DNA of 64,000 bases from Mycolicibacterium baixiangningiae (GTDB lineage: Bacteria > Actinomycetota > Actinomycetes > Mycobacteriales > Mycobacteriaceae): NCBI RefSeq assembly GCF_016313185.1, contig NZ_CP066218.1:3596001-3660000 (forward strand), given 5' to 3'. Positions 10,799 through 20,495 of this stretch are shown here, in pieces; the stretch's first letter is position 1; every line of letters begins with the position of its first letter. The position numbers and the translations under genes are program-made. The notes below the pieces were generated by a model. That model was given only the letters and a program-made list of their open reading frames with translations, ran no database searches and was not told the origin of the DNA.

Positions 10799-10834
10799 CG
10801 TGGAATGCCACGTGGAATGCCGCGTGGAATGCGG
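10799..10834. repeat. 12-bp tandem repeat, three copies
   Basis: CGTGGAATGCCR is repeated three times (10799-10810, 10811-10822, 10823-10834) with changes only at the end of each unit. It lies between sthA and the PAC2 gene, just before a hairpin. It may be a simple-sequence expansion; no function is visible. Confidence 0.8.
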
Positions 10835-10837
10835 CGC

Positions 10838-10863
10838 CACCCGGGTCGTGTTGACCCGGGGTG
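10838..10863 (+). terminator. Probable terminator after sthA
   Basis: CACCCGGGTC (10838-10847) pairs with GACCCGGGGTG (10853-10863) apart from one bulged base, with the 5-base loop GTGTT. It is 75 bp after the sthA stop and has no following T-tract. The remaining ~100 bases to the next gene show no further feature. Confidence 0.5.
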
Positions 10864-10961
10864 CGGTACCCGTGACGGCGGGCATCTCGAAATGCGCGAC
10901 ACTTATGGCCACGGCGCGACGTTGAAGAGGCGTTGACACCGCGGCGAGGAGGCGAACCGAC

Positions 10962-12005
10962 ATGGCAGCACCAGAGCACCCGAGCACCCCCGAGCACCCG
11001 GACATCCCGCTCCCCGACACCCCCGAACAGCTGTATCAGCCCGAGCAGACCGGGATGTACGAGCTGGAGTTCCCCGCTCCGCAGCTGTCGGCGGCGGACG
11101 GCCGCGGGCCGGTGATGATCCATGCACTGGAAGGCTTCTCGGACGCGGGCCATGTCGTCCGGCTGGCGACCGCGCATCTCAAGAACAGCCTCGACACCGA
11201 ACTGGTCGCGTCGTTCGCCATCGACGAACTCCTCGACTACCGGTCGCGACGGCCGCTGATGACGTTCAAGACCGACCACTTCTCGGCCTACGAGGAGCCC
11301 GAGCTCAACCTGTACGCCATGCACGACACCGTCGGGACGCCGTTCCTGCTGCTGGCGGGCATGGAGCCGGATCTGCGCTGGGAGCGGTTCATCACCGCGG
11401 TGCGGCTGCTGGCCGAGCGCCTCGGTGTCCGCCAGACCATCGGGCTCGGCTCCATTCCGATGGCGGTGCCCCACACCCGGCCGGTCACGATGACCGCGCA
11501 CTCCAACAACAAAGAGCTGATCGCCGAGCACACCCCGTGGGTGGGCGAGGTGCAGGTGCCGGCGAGCGTGTCCAATCTGCTGGAGTTCCGGATGGCCCAG
11601 CACGGCCACGAGGTGGTCGGCTACACCGCGTACGTGCCGCACTATCTGTCCCAGACGGCCTATCCCCCGGCGGCCGAAGCGCTGCTCGCGGAGGTCGCCA
11701 AGACCGCCGCACTGCAGATCCCGCTGGCCGCGCTCGGCGAGGCCGGTGCCGAGGTGTACACCAAGATCAACGAACAGGTCGAGGGCAGCGTCGAAGTTGC
11801 TCAGGTGGTGACCGCACTGGAGCGCCAGTACGATGCGTTCGTCGCCGCTCAGGAGAACCGGTCGCTGCTCGCGCACGACGAAGACCTCCCCAGCGGTGAC
11901 GAACTCGGCGCCGAATTCGAACGGTTCCTCGCTCAGCAGGCGAGCGAGAAGGACAAAGAGGACAGGTACCGGGACGGTTTCTCCGACGGCGAGGACCGTA
12001 GCTGA
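10962..12005 (+). CDS. PAC2 family protein (Rv2714-like)
   Basis: This 347-residue protein belongs to the PAC2 (proteasome assembly chaperone 2-like) family found across actinobacteria; the M. tuberculosis homologue is Rv2714. The conserved core begins with ELEFPAPQL near residue 30 and ALEGFSDAG near 50 and continues to about 290, followed by an acidic charged tail. A real chaperone role for the proteasome is not established in bacteria. GAGGAGG lies upstream of the ATG at good spacing. It is followed by a hydrolase and a PhzF gene on the same strand. Confidence 0.92.
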   Translation: MAAPEHPSTPEHPDIPLPDTPEQLYQPEQTGMYELEFPAPQLSAADGRGPVMIHALEGFSDAGHVVRLATAHLKNSLDTELVASFAIDELLDYRSRRPLMTFKTDHFSAYEEPELNLYAMHDTVGTPFLLLAGMEPDLRWERFITAVRLLAERLGVRQTIGLGSIPMAVPHTRPVTMTAHSNNKELIAEHTPWVGEVQVPASVSNLLEFRMAQHGHEVVGYTAYVPHYLSQTAYPPAAEALLAEVAKTAALQIPLAALGEAGAEVYTKINEQVEGSVEVAQVVTALERQYDAFVAAQENRSLLAHDEDLPSGDELGAEFERFLAQQASEKDKEDRYRDGFSDGEDRS

Positions 12006-12056
12006 CAGACCGCACGCCGCCGGCAGACCCCGGCCCGAGAGGACGAGGTTGGCGAC

Positions 12057-13079
12057 ATGACAGAGCGGACGCCCAACCTGCGCCCGGTGCGGGATGTGAC
12101 GCCGACGCTGCACTACCGCACCATCCACGGCTACCGGCGGGCCTTCCGCATCGCCGGTGAGGGTCCGGCGATCCTGTTGATCCACGGCATCGGCGACAAC
12201 TCCACAACGTGGAGCACCGTCCAGACCACACTCGCCCAGCGGTTCACCGTCATCGCACCCGACCTGCTCGGACACGGTAAGTCGGACAAACCCCGCGCCG
12301 ACTACTCGGTCGCCGCCTACGCGAACGGGATGCGCGACCTGCTCAGCGTGCTCGACATCGACCGGGTGACTGTGGTCGGCCACTCCCTGGGCGGTGGGGT
12401 CGCCATGCAATTCGCCTACCAGTTCCCCCAATTCGTCGACCGGCTCATCCTCGTCGGCGCCGGTGGTGTCACCAAGGACGTCAACATCGCGTTGCGCGCC
12501 GCCTCGCTGCCGATGGGCACCGAGGCCCTCGCGCTGCTGCGGCTGCCGATGGTGTTGCCTGCGCTGCAGGTCGCCGGCCGCGTCGCGGGCACCATGCTGG
12601 GCACCACCAAGATGGGGCGCGACCTCGCCGAGATGATGCGCATCCTCGCCGATCTGCCCGAACCGACCGCGTCGTCGGCGTTCGCGCGGACCCTGCGCGC
12701 GGTGGTCGACTGGCGCGGCCAGGTGGTGACGATGCTGGACCGCTGTTACCTCACCGAATCCGTGCCGGTGCAGCTGATCTGGGGCAGCCACGATTCGGTG
12801 ATCCCGGTGAGTCACGGCCGGCTGGCGCACGCCGCCATGCCCGGATCGCGGCTGGAGGTCTTCGAGGGCGCCGGGCACTTCCCCTTCCATGACGATCCGG
12901 ACCAGTTCGTCGAGACCGTGCAGCGGTTCATCGATTCCACCGAACCCGCGACGCACGATCAGGAACTCCTGCGCCAGTTGCTGCGCACCGGACTGAGCGA
13001 ATCGGCGATCACCGGATCCGTCGACACCCGCGTCGCGGTACTCGACGCGATGGGCAGCGACGAGCGCAGCGCGACCTGA
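12057..13079 (+). CDS. Alpha/beta-fold hydrolase (Rv2715-like)
   Basis: This 340-residue alpha/beta hydrolase has the oxyanion loop LLIHGIGDN near residue 41, the nucleophile elbow GHSLGGG near 111, an acidic residue in the [10 protein letters not shown] segment near 240 and a histidine in GAGHFPF near 270, a complete Ser/Asp/His arrangement. The substrate is unknown; the family includes esterases, haloperoxidases and C-C bond hydrolases. It lies 51 bp after the PAC2 gene, matching the Rv2714-Rv2715-Rv2716 order. Confidence 0.93.
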   Translation: MTERTPNLRPVRDVTPTLHYRTIHGYRRAFRIAGEGPAILLIHGIGDNSTTWSTVQTTLAQRFTVIAPDLLGHGKSDKPRADYSVAAYANGMRDLLSVLDIDRVTVVGHSLGGGVAMQFAYQFPQFVDRLILVGAGGVTKDVNIALRAASLPMGTEALALLRLPMVLPALQVAGRVAGTMLGTTKMGRDLAEMMRILADLPEPTASSAFARTLRAVVDWRGQVVTMLDRCYLTESVPVQLIWGSHDSVIPVSHGRLAHAAMPGSRLEVFEGAGHFPFHDDPDQFVETVQRFIDSTEPATHDQELLRQLLRTGLSESAITGSVDTRVAVLDAMGSDERSAT

Positions 13080-13114
13080 CCGCCGACGGCCGCCGAGCAC
13101 GTAGCATCGGCGCC

Positions 13115-13801
13115 ATGGCCATCGACGTCGAGGTGCTGCGCGTGTTCACCGACTCCGACGGGAATTTCGGCAACCCGCTGGGCGTCGTGGACGCCGCCAC
13201 AGTCGATTCGGGCGACCGGCAGCGTATCGCCAACGAATTAGGTTACAGCGAAACGATTTTCGTCGACATACCGCGGAGCGGCGCGACGACCGCGCACATC
13301 AGGATCTACACGCCCGCCACCGAGCTACCGTTCGCCGGTCATCCCACGGTCGGCGCGGCGTGGTGGCTGCGCGAGAACGGACTTCCGGTGCGCACGCTGC
13401 AGGTTCCGGCGGGAATCGTGCAAGTCGGCTACGAGGGGGATGTGACCGTCGTGAGTGCGCGCTCCGACTGGGCGCCGGAGTTCGCGATCCACGATCTGGA
13501 CTCCATCGAGGCGTTGGCCGCCGCCGATCCGGCCGACTATCCCGACGACACCCAGCACTATCTGTGGACCTGGACCGATCGCGAGGCCGGACACATCAGG
13601 GCCCGCATGTTCGCCGCCCATCTCGGGGTGCCCGAGGACGAGGCGACCGGCGCCGCCGCTGTGCGCATCACCGATTACCTGAGCCGTGACCTGACGATTG
13701 TGCAGGGCAAGGGGTCGGTGATCCACACGGTCTGGAGCCCCGAGGGTTGGGTGCGAATCGCCGGCCGCGTGGTCAGCGACGGCCGGCACCGCCACGGCTG
13801 A
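13115..13801 (+). CDS. PhzF-family isomerase-like protein (Rv2716-like)
   Basis: This 228-residue protein has the diaminopimelate-epimerase-like PhzF fold. Visible hallmarks are the N-terminal [11 protein letters not shown] segment, the [11 protein letters not shown] motif near residue 71 and a [11 protein letters not shown] stretch near 180. It is shorter than PhzF (about 280), as is Rv2716. The enzymatic role is unknown; the family catalyses hidden isomerisations in secondary metabolism. It converges with nrdR, with a small shared hairpin across both stops. Confidence 0.9.
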   Translation: MAIDVEVLRVFTDSDGNFGNPLGVVDAATVDSGDRQRIANELGYSETIFVDIPRSGATTAHIRIYTPATELPFAGHPTVGAAWWLRENGLPVRTLQVPAGIVQVGYEGDVTVVSARSDWAPEFAIHDLDSIEALAAADPADYPDDTQHYLWTWTDREAGHIRARMFAAHLGVPEDEATGAAAVRITDYLSRDLTIVQGKGSVIHTVWSPEGWVRIAGRVVSDGRHRHG

Positions 13802-13814
13802 ACCGCGGTCAGCC
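13796..13814. terminator. Small dyad across the phzF-like and nrdR stop codons
   Basis: GGCTGA (13796-13801) and TCAGCC (13809-13814) form a 6-bp stem around ACCGCGG. The TGA and TCA are the stop codons of the two convergent genes. It may act as a weak bidirectional terminator. Confidence 0.4.
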
Positions 13815-14273
13815 CGACGTCGTGACGTCGCGGTGTGCCCGCAGCGCTTCGATCTCGCGCTCGAAATCGGCTGCGGATTCGAAGGATCGATACACCGAGG
13901 CGAACCGGAGATACGCCACCTCGTCGAGGTCGCGTAATGGTCCGAGGATCGCCAGCCCGACCTCGTGACTGGGCACCTCGGGGGAACCCGTGGCACGCAC
14001 CGCGTCCTCGACCTGCTGGGCGAGCAGGTTGAGGGCATCGGCGTCGACCTGGCGGCCCTGACAGGCCCGGCGCACGCCCTTGATGACCTTCTCGCGGCTG
14101 AACGGCTCCGTGACACCGCTGCGCTTGACCACTGCCAGCACGGCCGTCTCCACCGTGGTGAACCGTCGGCCGCACTCCGGGCAGGACCTGCGGCGTCGAA
14201 TCGCCTGGCCTTCGTCGGTCTCCCGGGAATCGACGACACGGGAATCGGGATGGCGACAGAACGGACAGTGCAT
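13809..14273 (-). CDS. nrdR: Ribonucleotide reductase regulator NrdR
   Basis: NrdR is the ATP/dATP-sensing repressor of ribonucleotide reductase operons. The 154-residue product has an N-terminal zinc ribbon with Cys3, Cys6, Cys31 and Cys34 followed by an ATP-cone domain (about 49-139). I chose the ATG at 14273 because the protein then begins MHCPFC, the invariant NrdR start; a longer open frame to 14426 would only add non-conserved residues. The nrdR-LysM gene-lexA order is the same as in M. tuberculosis. Confidence 0.97.
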   Translation of the reverse strand: MHCPFCRHPDSRVVDSRETDEGQAIRRRRSCPECGRRFTTVETAVLAVVKRSGVTEPFSREKVIKGVRRACQGRQVDADALNLLAQQVEDAVRATGSPEVPSHEVGLAILGPLRDLDEVAYLRFASVYRSFESAADFEREIEALRAHRDVTTSG

Positions 14274-14434
14274 CACCGCTCCTTCGCCAGACCGTCGGGT
14301 ACGCCCTTCGAACCTCTCCGAGCCTACCCGGGCGGCTGTGCCACCGCCGACGGCCGGGGCCCACGCCCAGCCCACACTCGGCGAGAGGAGCAGCACCGGT
14401 GCACCGCACCACGATTCACTGCCCACGATGCACG

Positions 14435-14881
14435 TCAGCCAACCGGGGCGATCAGCGTCTGGCCCGCGTCCAGCGCCGCGGAGTCCAGCCGGTTGAGCTC
14501 CCGGATCCGCTCGACGACCGCGCTCACCGGGGCGTCGGGAGCGACCCGCTGTGCCACCTGATGCAAACTCTCACCGGTCTGTACCTGCACCACCGCCAGT
14601 TCGGCGGGCACCGACTCCTGCTGTCCCGCCAGACCACCCAGGTTCGCCACCAGACCCAGCCAGACCGTGATGCCGCCGGCCAGCAGGGCCAGCAGCACCG
14701 TCGTGGCGGGTGTGATGGGCCGGCGCCGGTGCGAGGCGCGTGACATCAGCACTCCGTTGCCCCGGTGCCGAAGGGGCGCCCCGGAGGGCCGCCCGGCCCG
14801 CGGCCGCCGGGCATCAGACGTCCGGCGGACGCCGCCGGCAGCCGGATTCTGCTGGGTCTCCCTCACGTCGAGGATCGTCAT
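14435..14881 (-). CDS. LysM-domain membrane protein, DNA-damage-linked (Rv2719c-like)
   Basis: This 148-residue protein has a basic N-terminal segment, one transmembrane helix (about residues 58-82) and an extracytoplasmic LysM domain (about 98-146: [14 protein letters not shown] to [10 protein letters not shown]), which binds peptidoglycan. M. tuberculosis Rv2719c is DNA-damage inducible and was reported to have cell-wall hydrolase activity and to restrain division, by analogy with YneA. It is divergent from lexA, and the SOS box in the gap could control both. An in-frame ATG at 14746 (MSRASHRRR) would give a shorter product. Confidence 0.88.
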   Translation of the reverse strand: MTILDVRETQQNPAAGGVRRTSDARRPRAGRPSGAPLRHRGNGVLMSRASHRRRPITPATTVLLALLAGGITVWLGLVANLGGLAGQQESVPAELAVVQVQTGESLHQVAQRVAPDAPVSAVVERIRELNRLDSAALDAGQTLIAPVG

Positions 14882-15079
14882 GTGCGTGCCCTTTCTTCAG
14901 GTGGCGTTCGCCTGTGTGTTCGAAATATAGTCGATCAGGTGTTCGATGGATAGAACGTGTGATCGAACTGTTGCAGACGGTAAATGAGGGGTCCGACAAG
15001 TCGATTTCGACGAGTTCCTCCGACGAGTTCCCCGACAAGTCCCCGGACGACCACCTGCCCGTCCCGACCGCGACACGCC

Positions 15080-15095
15080 TCGAACACATGTTTGA
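15080..15095 (+). promoter_or_regulatory. SOS box (LexA operator) upstream of lexA
   Basis: TCGAACACATGTTTGA matches the mycobacterial SOS consensus TCGAAC-N4-GTTCGA with one mismatch. It ends 33 bp before the lexA ATG, consistent with autorepression. It lies about 200 bp from the divergent LysM-gene start. TACATT at 15115-15120, shortly before the ATG, is a possible -10 element and would make lexA mRNA nearly leaderless. Confidence 0.85.
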
Positions 15096-15127
15096 TCATC
15101 GGGCGGGAGGCGACTACATTCGGCCCC

Positions 15128-15823
15128 ATGAGCGACGACAGCAGCGACACCCGGGTAGGCGGCGGGCGCCGGAGCACAGACGCCGGCCTGACCGAACGAC
15201 AACGCACCATCCTCGAGGTCATCCGGTCCTCGGTGACCAGTCGCGGATACCCCCCGAGCATCCGGGAGATCGGCGATGCCGTCGGCCTGACGTCGACCTC
15301 GTCGGTCGCCCACCAGCTGCGCACCCTGGAGCGCAAGGGCTACCTGCGGCGTGACCCGAACCGGCCGCGTGCCGTCGACGTCCGGCTGTCCGACGAGCCG
15401 GCGACGCCCGTGGTCACCACCGACGTGGCGGGCAGCGACGCGCTACCCGAACCGACGTACGTGCCAGTGCTCGGGCGCATCGCGGCCGGCGGGCCGATCC
15501 TGGCGGAGGAAGCGGTCGAGGACGTGTTCCCCCTGCCGCGTGAGCTCGTCGGCGAGGGCTCGCTGTTCCTGCTCAAGGTCGTGGGTGACTCGATGGTCGA
15601 CGCGGCGATCTGCGACGGCGACTGGGTCGTCGTGCGTCAGCAGAACGTCGCCGACAACGGCGACATCGTCGCGGCCATGATCGACGGCGAAGCCACGGTC
15701 AAGACCTTCAAGCGCACCCGCGGTCAGGTGTGGCTGATGCCGCACAACCCGGCGTTCGAACCCATTCCCGGCAACGACGCCGCCGTGCTGGGCAAGGTCG
15801 TCACCGTCATCCGCAAGATCTGA
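15128..15823 (+). CDS. lexA: SOS repressor LexA
   Basis: LexA represses DNA-repair genes and inactivates itself by autocleavage stimulated by RecA filaments. The 231-residue protein has an N-terminal winged helix DNA-binding domain (about 21-85), a linker and the peptidase domain. The scissile bond Ala120-Gly121 (RIAAGGPI), catalytic Ser155 (GDSMVD) and Lys192 (TVKTFK) are all present, so it should be fully functional. The open frame extends 48 codons upstream, but homologues begin near MSDDSSD and the SOS box sits inside that extension, so the ATG at 15128 is chosen. Confidence 0.97.
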   Translation: MSDDSSDTRVGGGRRSTDAGLTERQRTILEVIRSSVTSRGYPPSIREIGDAVGLTSTSSVAHQLRTLERKGYLRRDPNRPRAVDVRLSDEPATPVVTTDVAGSDALPEPTYVPVLGRIAAGGPILAEEAVEDVFPLPRELVGEGSLFLLKVVGDSMVDAAICDGDWVVVRQQNVADNGDIVAAMIDGEATVKTFKRTRGQVWLMPHNPAFEPIPGNDAAVLGKVVTVIRKI

Positions 15824-15830
15824 CGCCCGC

Positions 15831-17918
15831 TCAGTCGCCGCGTACGAACCCGTTGGTCCGCGCGAATTCCTCACTGGCGAAGTAGATCTCGGCGACCACT
15901 TCGTCATAGCCACGGCTGCCGGGCGCCCAATACAGACCCGTCCGGGTGTCCGCCTTCACCGGGTAGCCGGCCGGCGCCGCACCCGAGTCGTCGACGGGCA
16001 GATGAATCGCGGTGCGGCCGGGGGTCGGCTCGTCGATCTCGATGGCCGCGTGCCGACCGCTGGGCGCGTCGTCGATGAAGACCCCCCCGACGAACGCCTC
16101 CGATGCGGGAGGCTCCGGTTCGAACGCGTCCGGTTCGAACGCGTCCGGTGCCAACGGTTCCGACAGCGCGGGCGCCGGCAACGAGGGCTCTTCCAGCGTC
16201 GACTGCGGATGCGGGTCATCCTCACCGTGCGGACTCTCGATGCGCGTCGGAGCGGTGTCGACCGAGTCGGGATCGTCCTGTCCGCCGAAGAGATCGTCGG
16301 CGCCCGCCGCCGAGCGCTGCTCCTCCGAGGCCGATTCGTCGGCCGATTCGTCCCGCAGGTCCCAGGGGCTGCCGGTCACCGGGGGGTCCGGCGGCGAATC
16401 GTGGAAGCCGACGGAGGTCACCGGCTCACCGTAGTTGTCGGGATAACGACGATGCTCATCTTCGGCGCCGCCCGGATCGGGCCGGTCCGTCTGCTGGTAC
16501 AGCGCCCGGTCGAAGACATCCTCGTCGTCGCGGAAGCGGTCGTCCCCGCGCCCACGACGTCGCCTCCACAGCGCCGCACCCGCCAGCAGCCCGACGATGA
16601 GCAGCACCGGGATCAGGGCCAGCAGCCACCACCAGTTCCACTGCCAGCTGAGCCACTCGCCGCTGTCGTCGTCGGCCGAGGCCTGCGGATCTGCGGGCGC
16701 CTTCGGCACCTCTTCCCCGGGGACCTCGAGACCGGCGAGCTGAACGGCCAGATTCGCGGGCTCGGTGGTGAAGCGGCCGGTGGACCGGTCGTAGGACAGC
16801 ACGCCGTCGCTGAATCGCTGGGTGACGACGTCACCGTTCTCGGTCTGATCGGCCACGGGTGCGCCGAGCGGGCCATTGGCGCCGTCGAGCTTGGACCACC
16901 CGGCATTCATCGCGCCGCGGACGATGACGGCACCGTAGTCCGGAGTCCAGAAGATGACCGGCTGGTCCTCCGCCGCGAAGGTGCTGATCCGGCTGTTGGA
17001 CCCCAGTCCGCCGTCGGCTTCGCTGTTGGTCGGAAAGCCCAGGTCGCCTTCCGGTCCGCCCACGCTCTCGTACTTCTCGAGGACCTGACCGGTGACGACG
17101 TTCGCGCCGGTCTGCGGGGTGTAGAAGATCTTGCCGCCGGCGTAGTTCTGGCCTGCCCCGTCATCGCCGATCGGGTATTGCGACCCGTCCTTGGCGCCCA
17201 GCGGCCCGAGCGCACCTCCCGCGGCGCGCCGGGCGGCCGCGATCACCGACGTCGGGTCCTCCGGGATGGTCACATCCTTGAGTTGGTCGACGAGCTCCGG
17301 CGGAACCGTCGTGAACGTCTTGTCCCTGCGGTTCCAGGACAGCTGCCCTCCGGTGAACTTCTGTGAGACCACGTCGCCGCGGTACACCTCGTCCTCCGCG
17401 GGGACGCCCAGCACTCCCGCCGACCCGCCGAGCCGGTCCCACGCCGCGTTGAGCGCACCGCGCACGACCCGCGCACCCGTCGCCGGGGTCCAGAAGATCA
17501 CCGGCTTGTCGGCGGCGGAGAAGGTCGCGTTGCGGCTGTCCGGCCCGACCCGTCCCGGGCCTTCGTCGATGGTCGGAAAGCCCAGGTCACTGTCGGCCGG
17601 GCCGCCGAGCGACTCGTACTTCTCGAGGACGGCGCCCTGCATCCAGTGGGCGCCAGTGGCCGGGGTGAAGAACATCTTGCCCGCCGCGAAGTTCTGGCCG
17701 AATCCGTCGCCGGCGGGGTACACACCGCCTTCGCGCACGCCGAGCGGGCCGGTGGGACCGCCGCTGCCGTCATAGGCCGCTGTGATCGCGTCATTGGCCT
17801 CGGTGGCCGGATCGGCCGCCGCCACGGGCGCGAACAACAGACCCGCCGCCACCACCACCGCCAGACCGACCGTCACGCGCGCCAGCGCCGTGTGCAGCAG
17901 GGTTCGCCGCCCGCTCAT
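15831..17918 (-). CDS. LGFP-repeat secreted/membrane protein (Rv2721c-like)
   Basis: This 695-residue protein begins with a Sec signal peptide (AAGLLFAPVAAADP, cleavage near residue 36). Two extracytoplasmic modules follow, each made of several LGFP-type repeats (LGFPT, LGVPA and LGAPV cores about 50 residues apart). A transmembrane helix lies at about 428-455, next to an unusual run of tryptophans (WQWNWWW), and an Arg-rich stop and ~230-residue acidic Pro-rich cytoplasmic tail complete it. LGFP repeats occur in actinobacterial cell-wall-associated proteins. The start at 17918 has GGGAGG upstream and removes a spurious 310-residue extension. It converges on lexA with a 7-bp gap. The true function is unknown. 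Confidence 0.9.
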   Translation of the reverse strand: MSGRRTLLHTALARVTVGLAVVVAAGLLFAPVAAADPATEANDAITAAYDGSGGPTGPLGVREGGVYPAGDGFGQNFAAGKMFFTPATGAHWMQGAVLEKYESLGGPADSDLGFPTIDEGPGRVGPDSRNATFSAADKPVIFWTPATGARVVRGALNAAWDRLGGSAGVLGVPAEDEVYRGDVVSQKFTGGQLSWNRRDKTFTTVPPELVDQLKDVTIPEDPTSVIAAARRAAGGALGPLGAKDGSQYPIGDDGAGQNYAGGKIFYTPQTGANVVTGQVLEKYESVGGPEGDLGFPTNSEADGGLGSNSRISTFAAEDQPVIFWTPDYGAVIVRGAMNAGWSKLDGANGPLGAPVADQTENGDVVTQRFSDGVLSYDRSTGRFTTEPANLAVQLAGLEVPGEEVPKAPADPQASADDDSGEWLSWQWNWWWLLALIPVLLIVGLLAGAALWRRRRGRGDDRFRDDEDVFDRALYQQTDRPDPGGAEDEHRRYPDNYGEPVTSVGFHDSPPDPPVTGSPWDLRDESADESASEEQRSAAGADDLFGGQDDPDSVDTAPTRIESPHGEDDPHPQSTLEEPSLPAPALSEPLAPDAFEPDAFEPEPPASEAFVGGVFIDDAPSGRHAAIEIDEPTPGRTAIHLPVDDSGAAPAGYPVKADTRTGLYWAPGSRGYDEVVAEIYFASEEFARTNGFVRGD

Positions 17919-18152
17919 CGAACCTCCCGTATTCGGCGCGAAAGTGTCTCGAAAGTATCGCGCCAGCCAATCTTGTGTCAGTCGACGTCTATTTCGCGGA
18001 CACGACAGGCAATTCTGGGGAAAATACTCACAAATCGGCCACGAGGTGGACGCATATCCCCTGTTTCGAGGATGCGTCGCGGTATCGCGACGCGATCCGC
18101 TGCCCGCTTCGCGGACCGGAGTGTGACGTCGTGCGGCCCTAGACTTTCCGCC

Positions 18153-20441
18153 ATGGCCCCCGTTCCGACCAGCCTCACCCACTGGGGAGGCTTCTCCGCC
18201 GAGGTCGTTTCCGGCGACATCGCCTCCGCCGCGCCGCTGCCAGGGGACCACGATCCCTCCCCATTGCTGGGCAATCTGCCCGGCTCGATCAGGCACCGCG
18301 CGCGCATCACGGGCCCCGCGATCCGGCGGGGCTGGCTCGACGACGGTCCCGGACCGAGCCGGCGGCGCGGGGCCGACGAATTCGTCGCCGTCTCGTGGGA
18401 TGAGTTGACCGAGTTGCTCGCCGCGGAGCTCCGCCGGGTGGTCGACACTCACGGAAACGAGGCCATCTACGGAGGTTCGTACGGGTGGGCCAGCGCCGGC
18501 CGGTTCCACCACGCGCAGAGCCAGGTGCACCGATTCTTGAAACTGCTTGGCGGATACACGTTTTCGCGGCACTCCTACAGCCTCGGCGCGACGGGTGTGA
18601 TCATGCCTCGCGTCGTGGGCACTCACGACGATCTGTTCAAGCGCTCCACGGACTGGGACGTCATCGTCTCCCACACCGACCTCCTGGTGTGCTTCGGCGG
18701 GTTGGCCCTGAAGAACACCGGCACCAATCACGGTGGGACTACGGCGCACCCGGCCCGCGATGCGCTGCGCCGGTTCCGTGACCGCGGTGGCCGTATCGTC
18801 TCGTTCTCCCCGTTGCGCGACGACGTCGACGGCGAGTGCGAATGGCACGCACCGGTTCCGGGGACCGATGTGGCGATCATGCTGGCACTGGCCTATGTGC
18901 TGGCCACCGAGGGCCTGGCGGACCGCGACTTCCTCGAGGCCTACTGCGTCGGTTACGACCGGTTCGAGCGCTACCTGCTCGGCGCCGACGACGGCGTCGC
19001 GAAGACCCCGCAGTGGGCATCGACGATCTGCGGCCTACCCGCCGCCGAGATCGCCGCACTGGCACGGCGGATGGCCGCCCGGCGCACCATCGTCACCGTC
19101 AGTTGGTCACTTCAGCGCGTCCGGCACGGCGAGCAGGCGCCGTGGATGGGGTTGACCCTGGCGGCGATGCTGGGGCAGATCGGCCTTCCCGGAGGTGGTT
19201 TCGGCCACGGGTACGGGTCGATGAACGAACCGGGTCTCCCCCCGCTGCGGTGCGGGCTACCCCGACTGCCGCAGGGCCTCAACCCGGTGGGCACGTTCAT
19301 CCCCGTCGCCGCGGTCAGCGATATGCTGCTGCACCCCGGTGAGCCGTTCGACTTCAACGGGATGCGGCTGACCTACCCCGATATCCGCTGCGTGTACTGG
19401 GCGGGCGGCAACCCCTTCCACCACCACCAGAACATCCCCCGGTTGCGGCGGGCGCTCTCGCGGGTGGAGACCGTGGTGGTGCACGATCCGTACTGGACCG
19501 CGATGGCCAAACACGCCGACATCGTGGTGCCGTCCACGACCGCGTTCGAACGCGACGACTACTCGGGGTCGAAGAACGATCCGATGCTGATGGCCATGCC
19601 GAAACTCGTCGAACCGTATGCCGACAGCCGTGACGACTACACGACGTTCGCGGCTCTGGCCAAGAGACTTGGCTTCGGCGACCAGTTCACCGAGGGCCGT
19701 ACCGCCTGGCAGTGGTTGGCGCACCTCTACGAGAAATGGTCCGCCGAACTGGATTTCACGGTGCCGGTGTTCGAGGAGTTCTGGCGCCACGGCAGCCTTC
19801 GGCTTCCCACCGAACCGGGTCTGACCCTGCTGGGCGATTTCCGCGCCGACCCGGTGACCCACCGGCTCGGGACCCCGAGCGGCCGGATCGAGATCTTCTC
19901 CCGTGACATCGCCGGTTTCGGCTACGCCGACTGCGCGGGGCATCCCGCGTGGTTCGAACCCACCGAATGGCTCGGCGGCGAGCGCGCCGCCACCTATCCG
20001 CTGCACCTGATCGCCAACCAGCCCACGACCCGGCTGCACGGCCAGCTCGACGGCGGCGCGACCAGTCAGGCCGCCAAAGTTGCTGGGCGGGAAGCGATCC
20101 GGATGCATCCGCGGGATGCCGCCGTGCGCGGTGTGGTCGACGGCGACGTGGTGCGCGTGTTCAACGACCGCGGCGCGTGCCTGGCCGGTGTGGTGGTCGA
20201 CGACCGCGTCCGGCCCGATGTCGTGCACCTGCCGACGGGCGCCTGGTTCGATCCGGCGGACCCCGCGGACTACGACGCGATGTGCGTGCACGGCAATCCC
20301 AACGTGCTCACCGACGACGTGGGCACCTCGTCGCTGGCGCGCGGCAGCACCGGGGCACACGTGCTGGTGGCTGTGGAGAAGTTCACCGGCCCGTTGCCGC
20401 CGGTGCGGGCACACCAACCGCCGGTGATCCGGCAGCGCTGA
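18153..20441 (+). CDS. Molybdopterin (bis-MGD) oxidoreductase, biotin/DMSO/TMAO reductase type
   Basis: This 762-residue protein belongs to the DMSO-reductase superfamily and most resembles BisC/TorA-type S- or N-oxide reductases. GGSYGWASAGRFHHAQS lies near residues 108-124, and SYSLGA near 144 contains the serine that ligates molybdenum in this subfamily. The NQPTTRLHGQLD segment near 623 belongs to the C-terminal dinucleotide-binding domain. There is no N-terminal [4Fe-4S] cysteine motif and no twin-arginine signal, so it is probably cytoplasmic like BisC. TAGACT ends 7 bp before the ATG, suggesting a leaderless mRNA. Its location is not shared with M. tuberculosis. The substrate (biotin or methionine sulfoxide) is inference. 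Confidence 0.88.
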   Translation: MAPVPTSLTHWGGFSAEVVSGDIASAAPLPGDHDPSPLLGNLPGSIRHRARITGPAIRRGWLDDGPGPSRRRGADEFVAVSWDELTELLAAELRRVVDTHGNEAIYGGSYGWASAGRFHHAQSQVHRFLKLLGGYTFSRHSYSLGATGVIMPRVVGTHDDLFKRSTDWDVIVSHTDLLVCFGGLALKNTGTNHGGTTAHPARDALRRFRDRGGRIVSFSPLRDDVDGECEWHAPVPGTDVAIMLALAYVLATEGLADRDFLEAYCVGYDRFERYLLGADDGVAKTPQWASTICGLPAAEIAALARRMAARRTIVTVSWSLQRVRHGEQAPWMGLTLAAMLGQIGLPGGGFGHGYGSMNEPGLPPLRCGLPRLPQGLNPVGTFIPVAAVSDMLLHPGEPFDFNGMRLTYPDIRCVYWAGGNPFHHHQNIPRLRRALSRVETVVVHDPYWTAMAKHADIVVPSTTAFERDDYSGSKNDPMLMAMPKLVEPYADSRDDYTTFAALAKRLGFGDQFTEGRTAWQWLAHLYEKWSAELDFTVPVFEEFWRHGSLRLPTEPGLTLLGDFRADPVTHRLGTPSGRIEIFSRDIAGFGYADCAGHPAWFEPTEWLGGERAATYPLHLIANQPTTRLHGQLDGGATSQAAKVAGREAIRMHPRDAAVRGVVDGDVVRVFNDRGACLAGVVVDDRVRPDVVHLPTGAWFDPADPADYDAMCVHGNPNVLTDDVGTSSLARGSTGAHVLVAVEKFTGPLPPVRAHQPPVIRQR

Positions 20442-20449
20442 ACGCAAAC

Positions 20450-20485
20450 GGTTGAGCACCGCCCCGAATGGGACGGTGCTCAACC
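20450..20485. terminator. Bidirectional terminator between oxidoreductase and helicase genes
   Basis: A perfect 12-bp inverted repeat (20450-20461 and 20474-20485) encloses a loop that can add three more pairs (CCC-GAAT-GGG). It lies between two convergent genes, 9 bp after one stop and 11 bp before the other. Confidence 0.85.
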
Positions 20486-20495
20486 TGTGGTGTGT

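Noticed and set aside
10674..13100. 808-codon open frame on the minus strand opposite the PAC2 and hydrolase genes
   Set aside because: High G+C keeps the antisense frame open; the product has biased Arg/Gly/His/Val composition, no domain, and covers well-supported genes on the plus strand.
13238..13256. IdeR iron-box-like sequence TTAGGTTAC
   Set aside because: Only half of the palindrome matches, and it lies inside the PhzF-like coding sequence rather than in a promoter.
15000..15060. Second SOS box for the LysM gene
   Set aside because: TCGAAC near 14960 lacks a matching second half-site, so the single box at 15080-15095 is the only one supported.
17919..18848. N-terminal extension of the LGFP protein by 310 codons
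   Set aside because: The extension runs antisense into the molybdoenzyme gene; a signal peptide and GGGAGG mark the true start at 17918.
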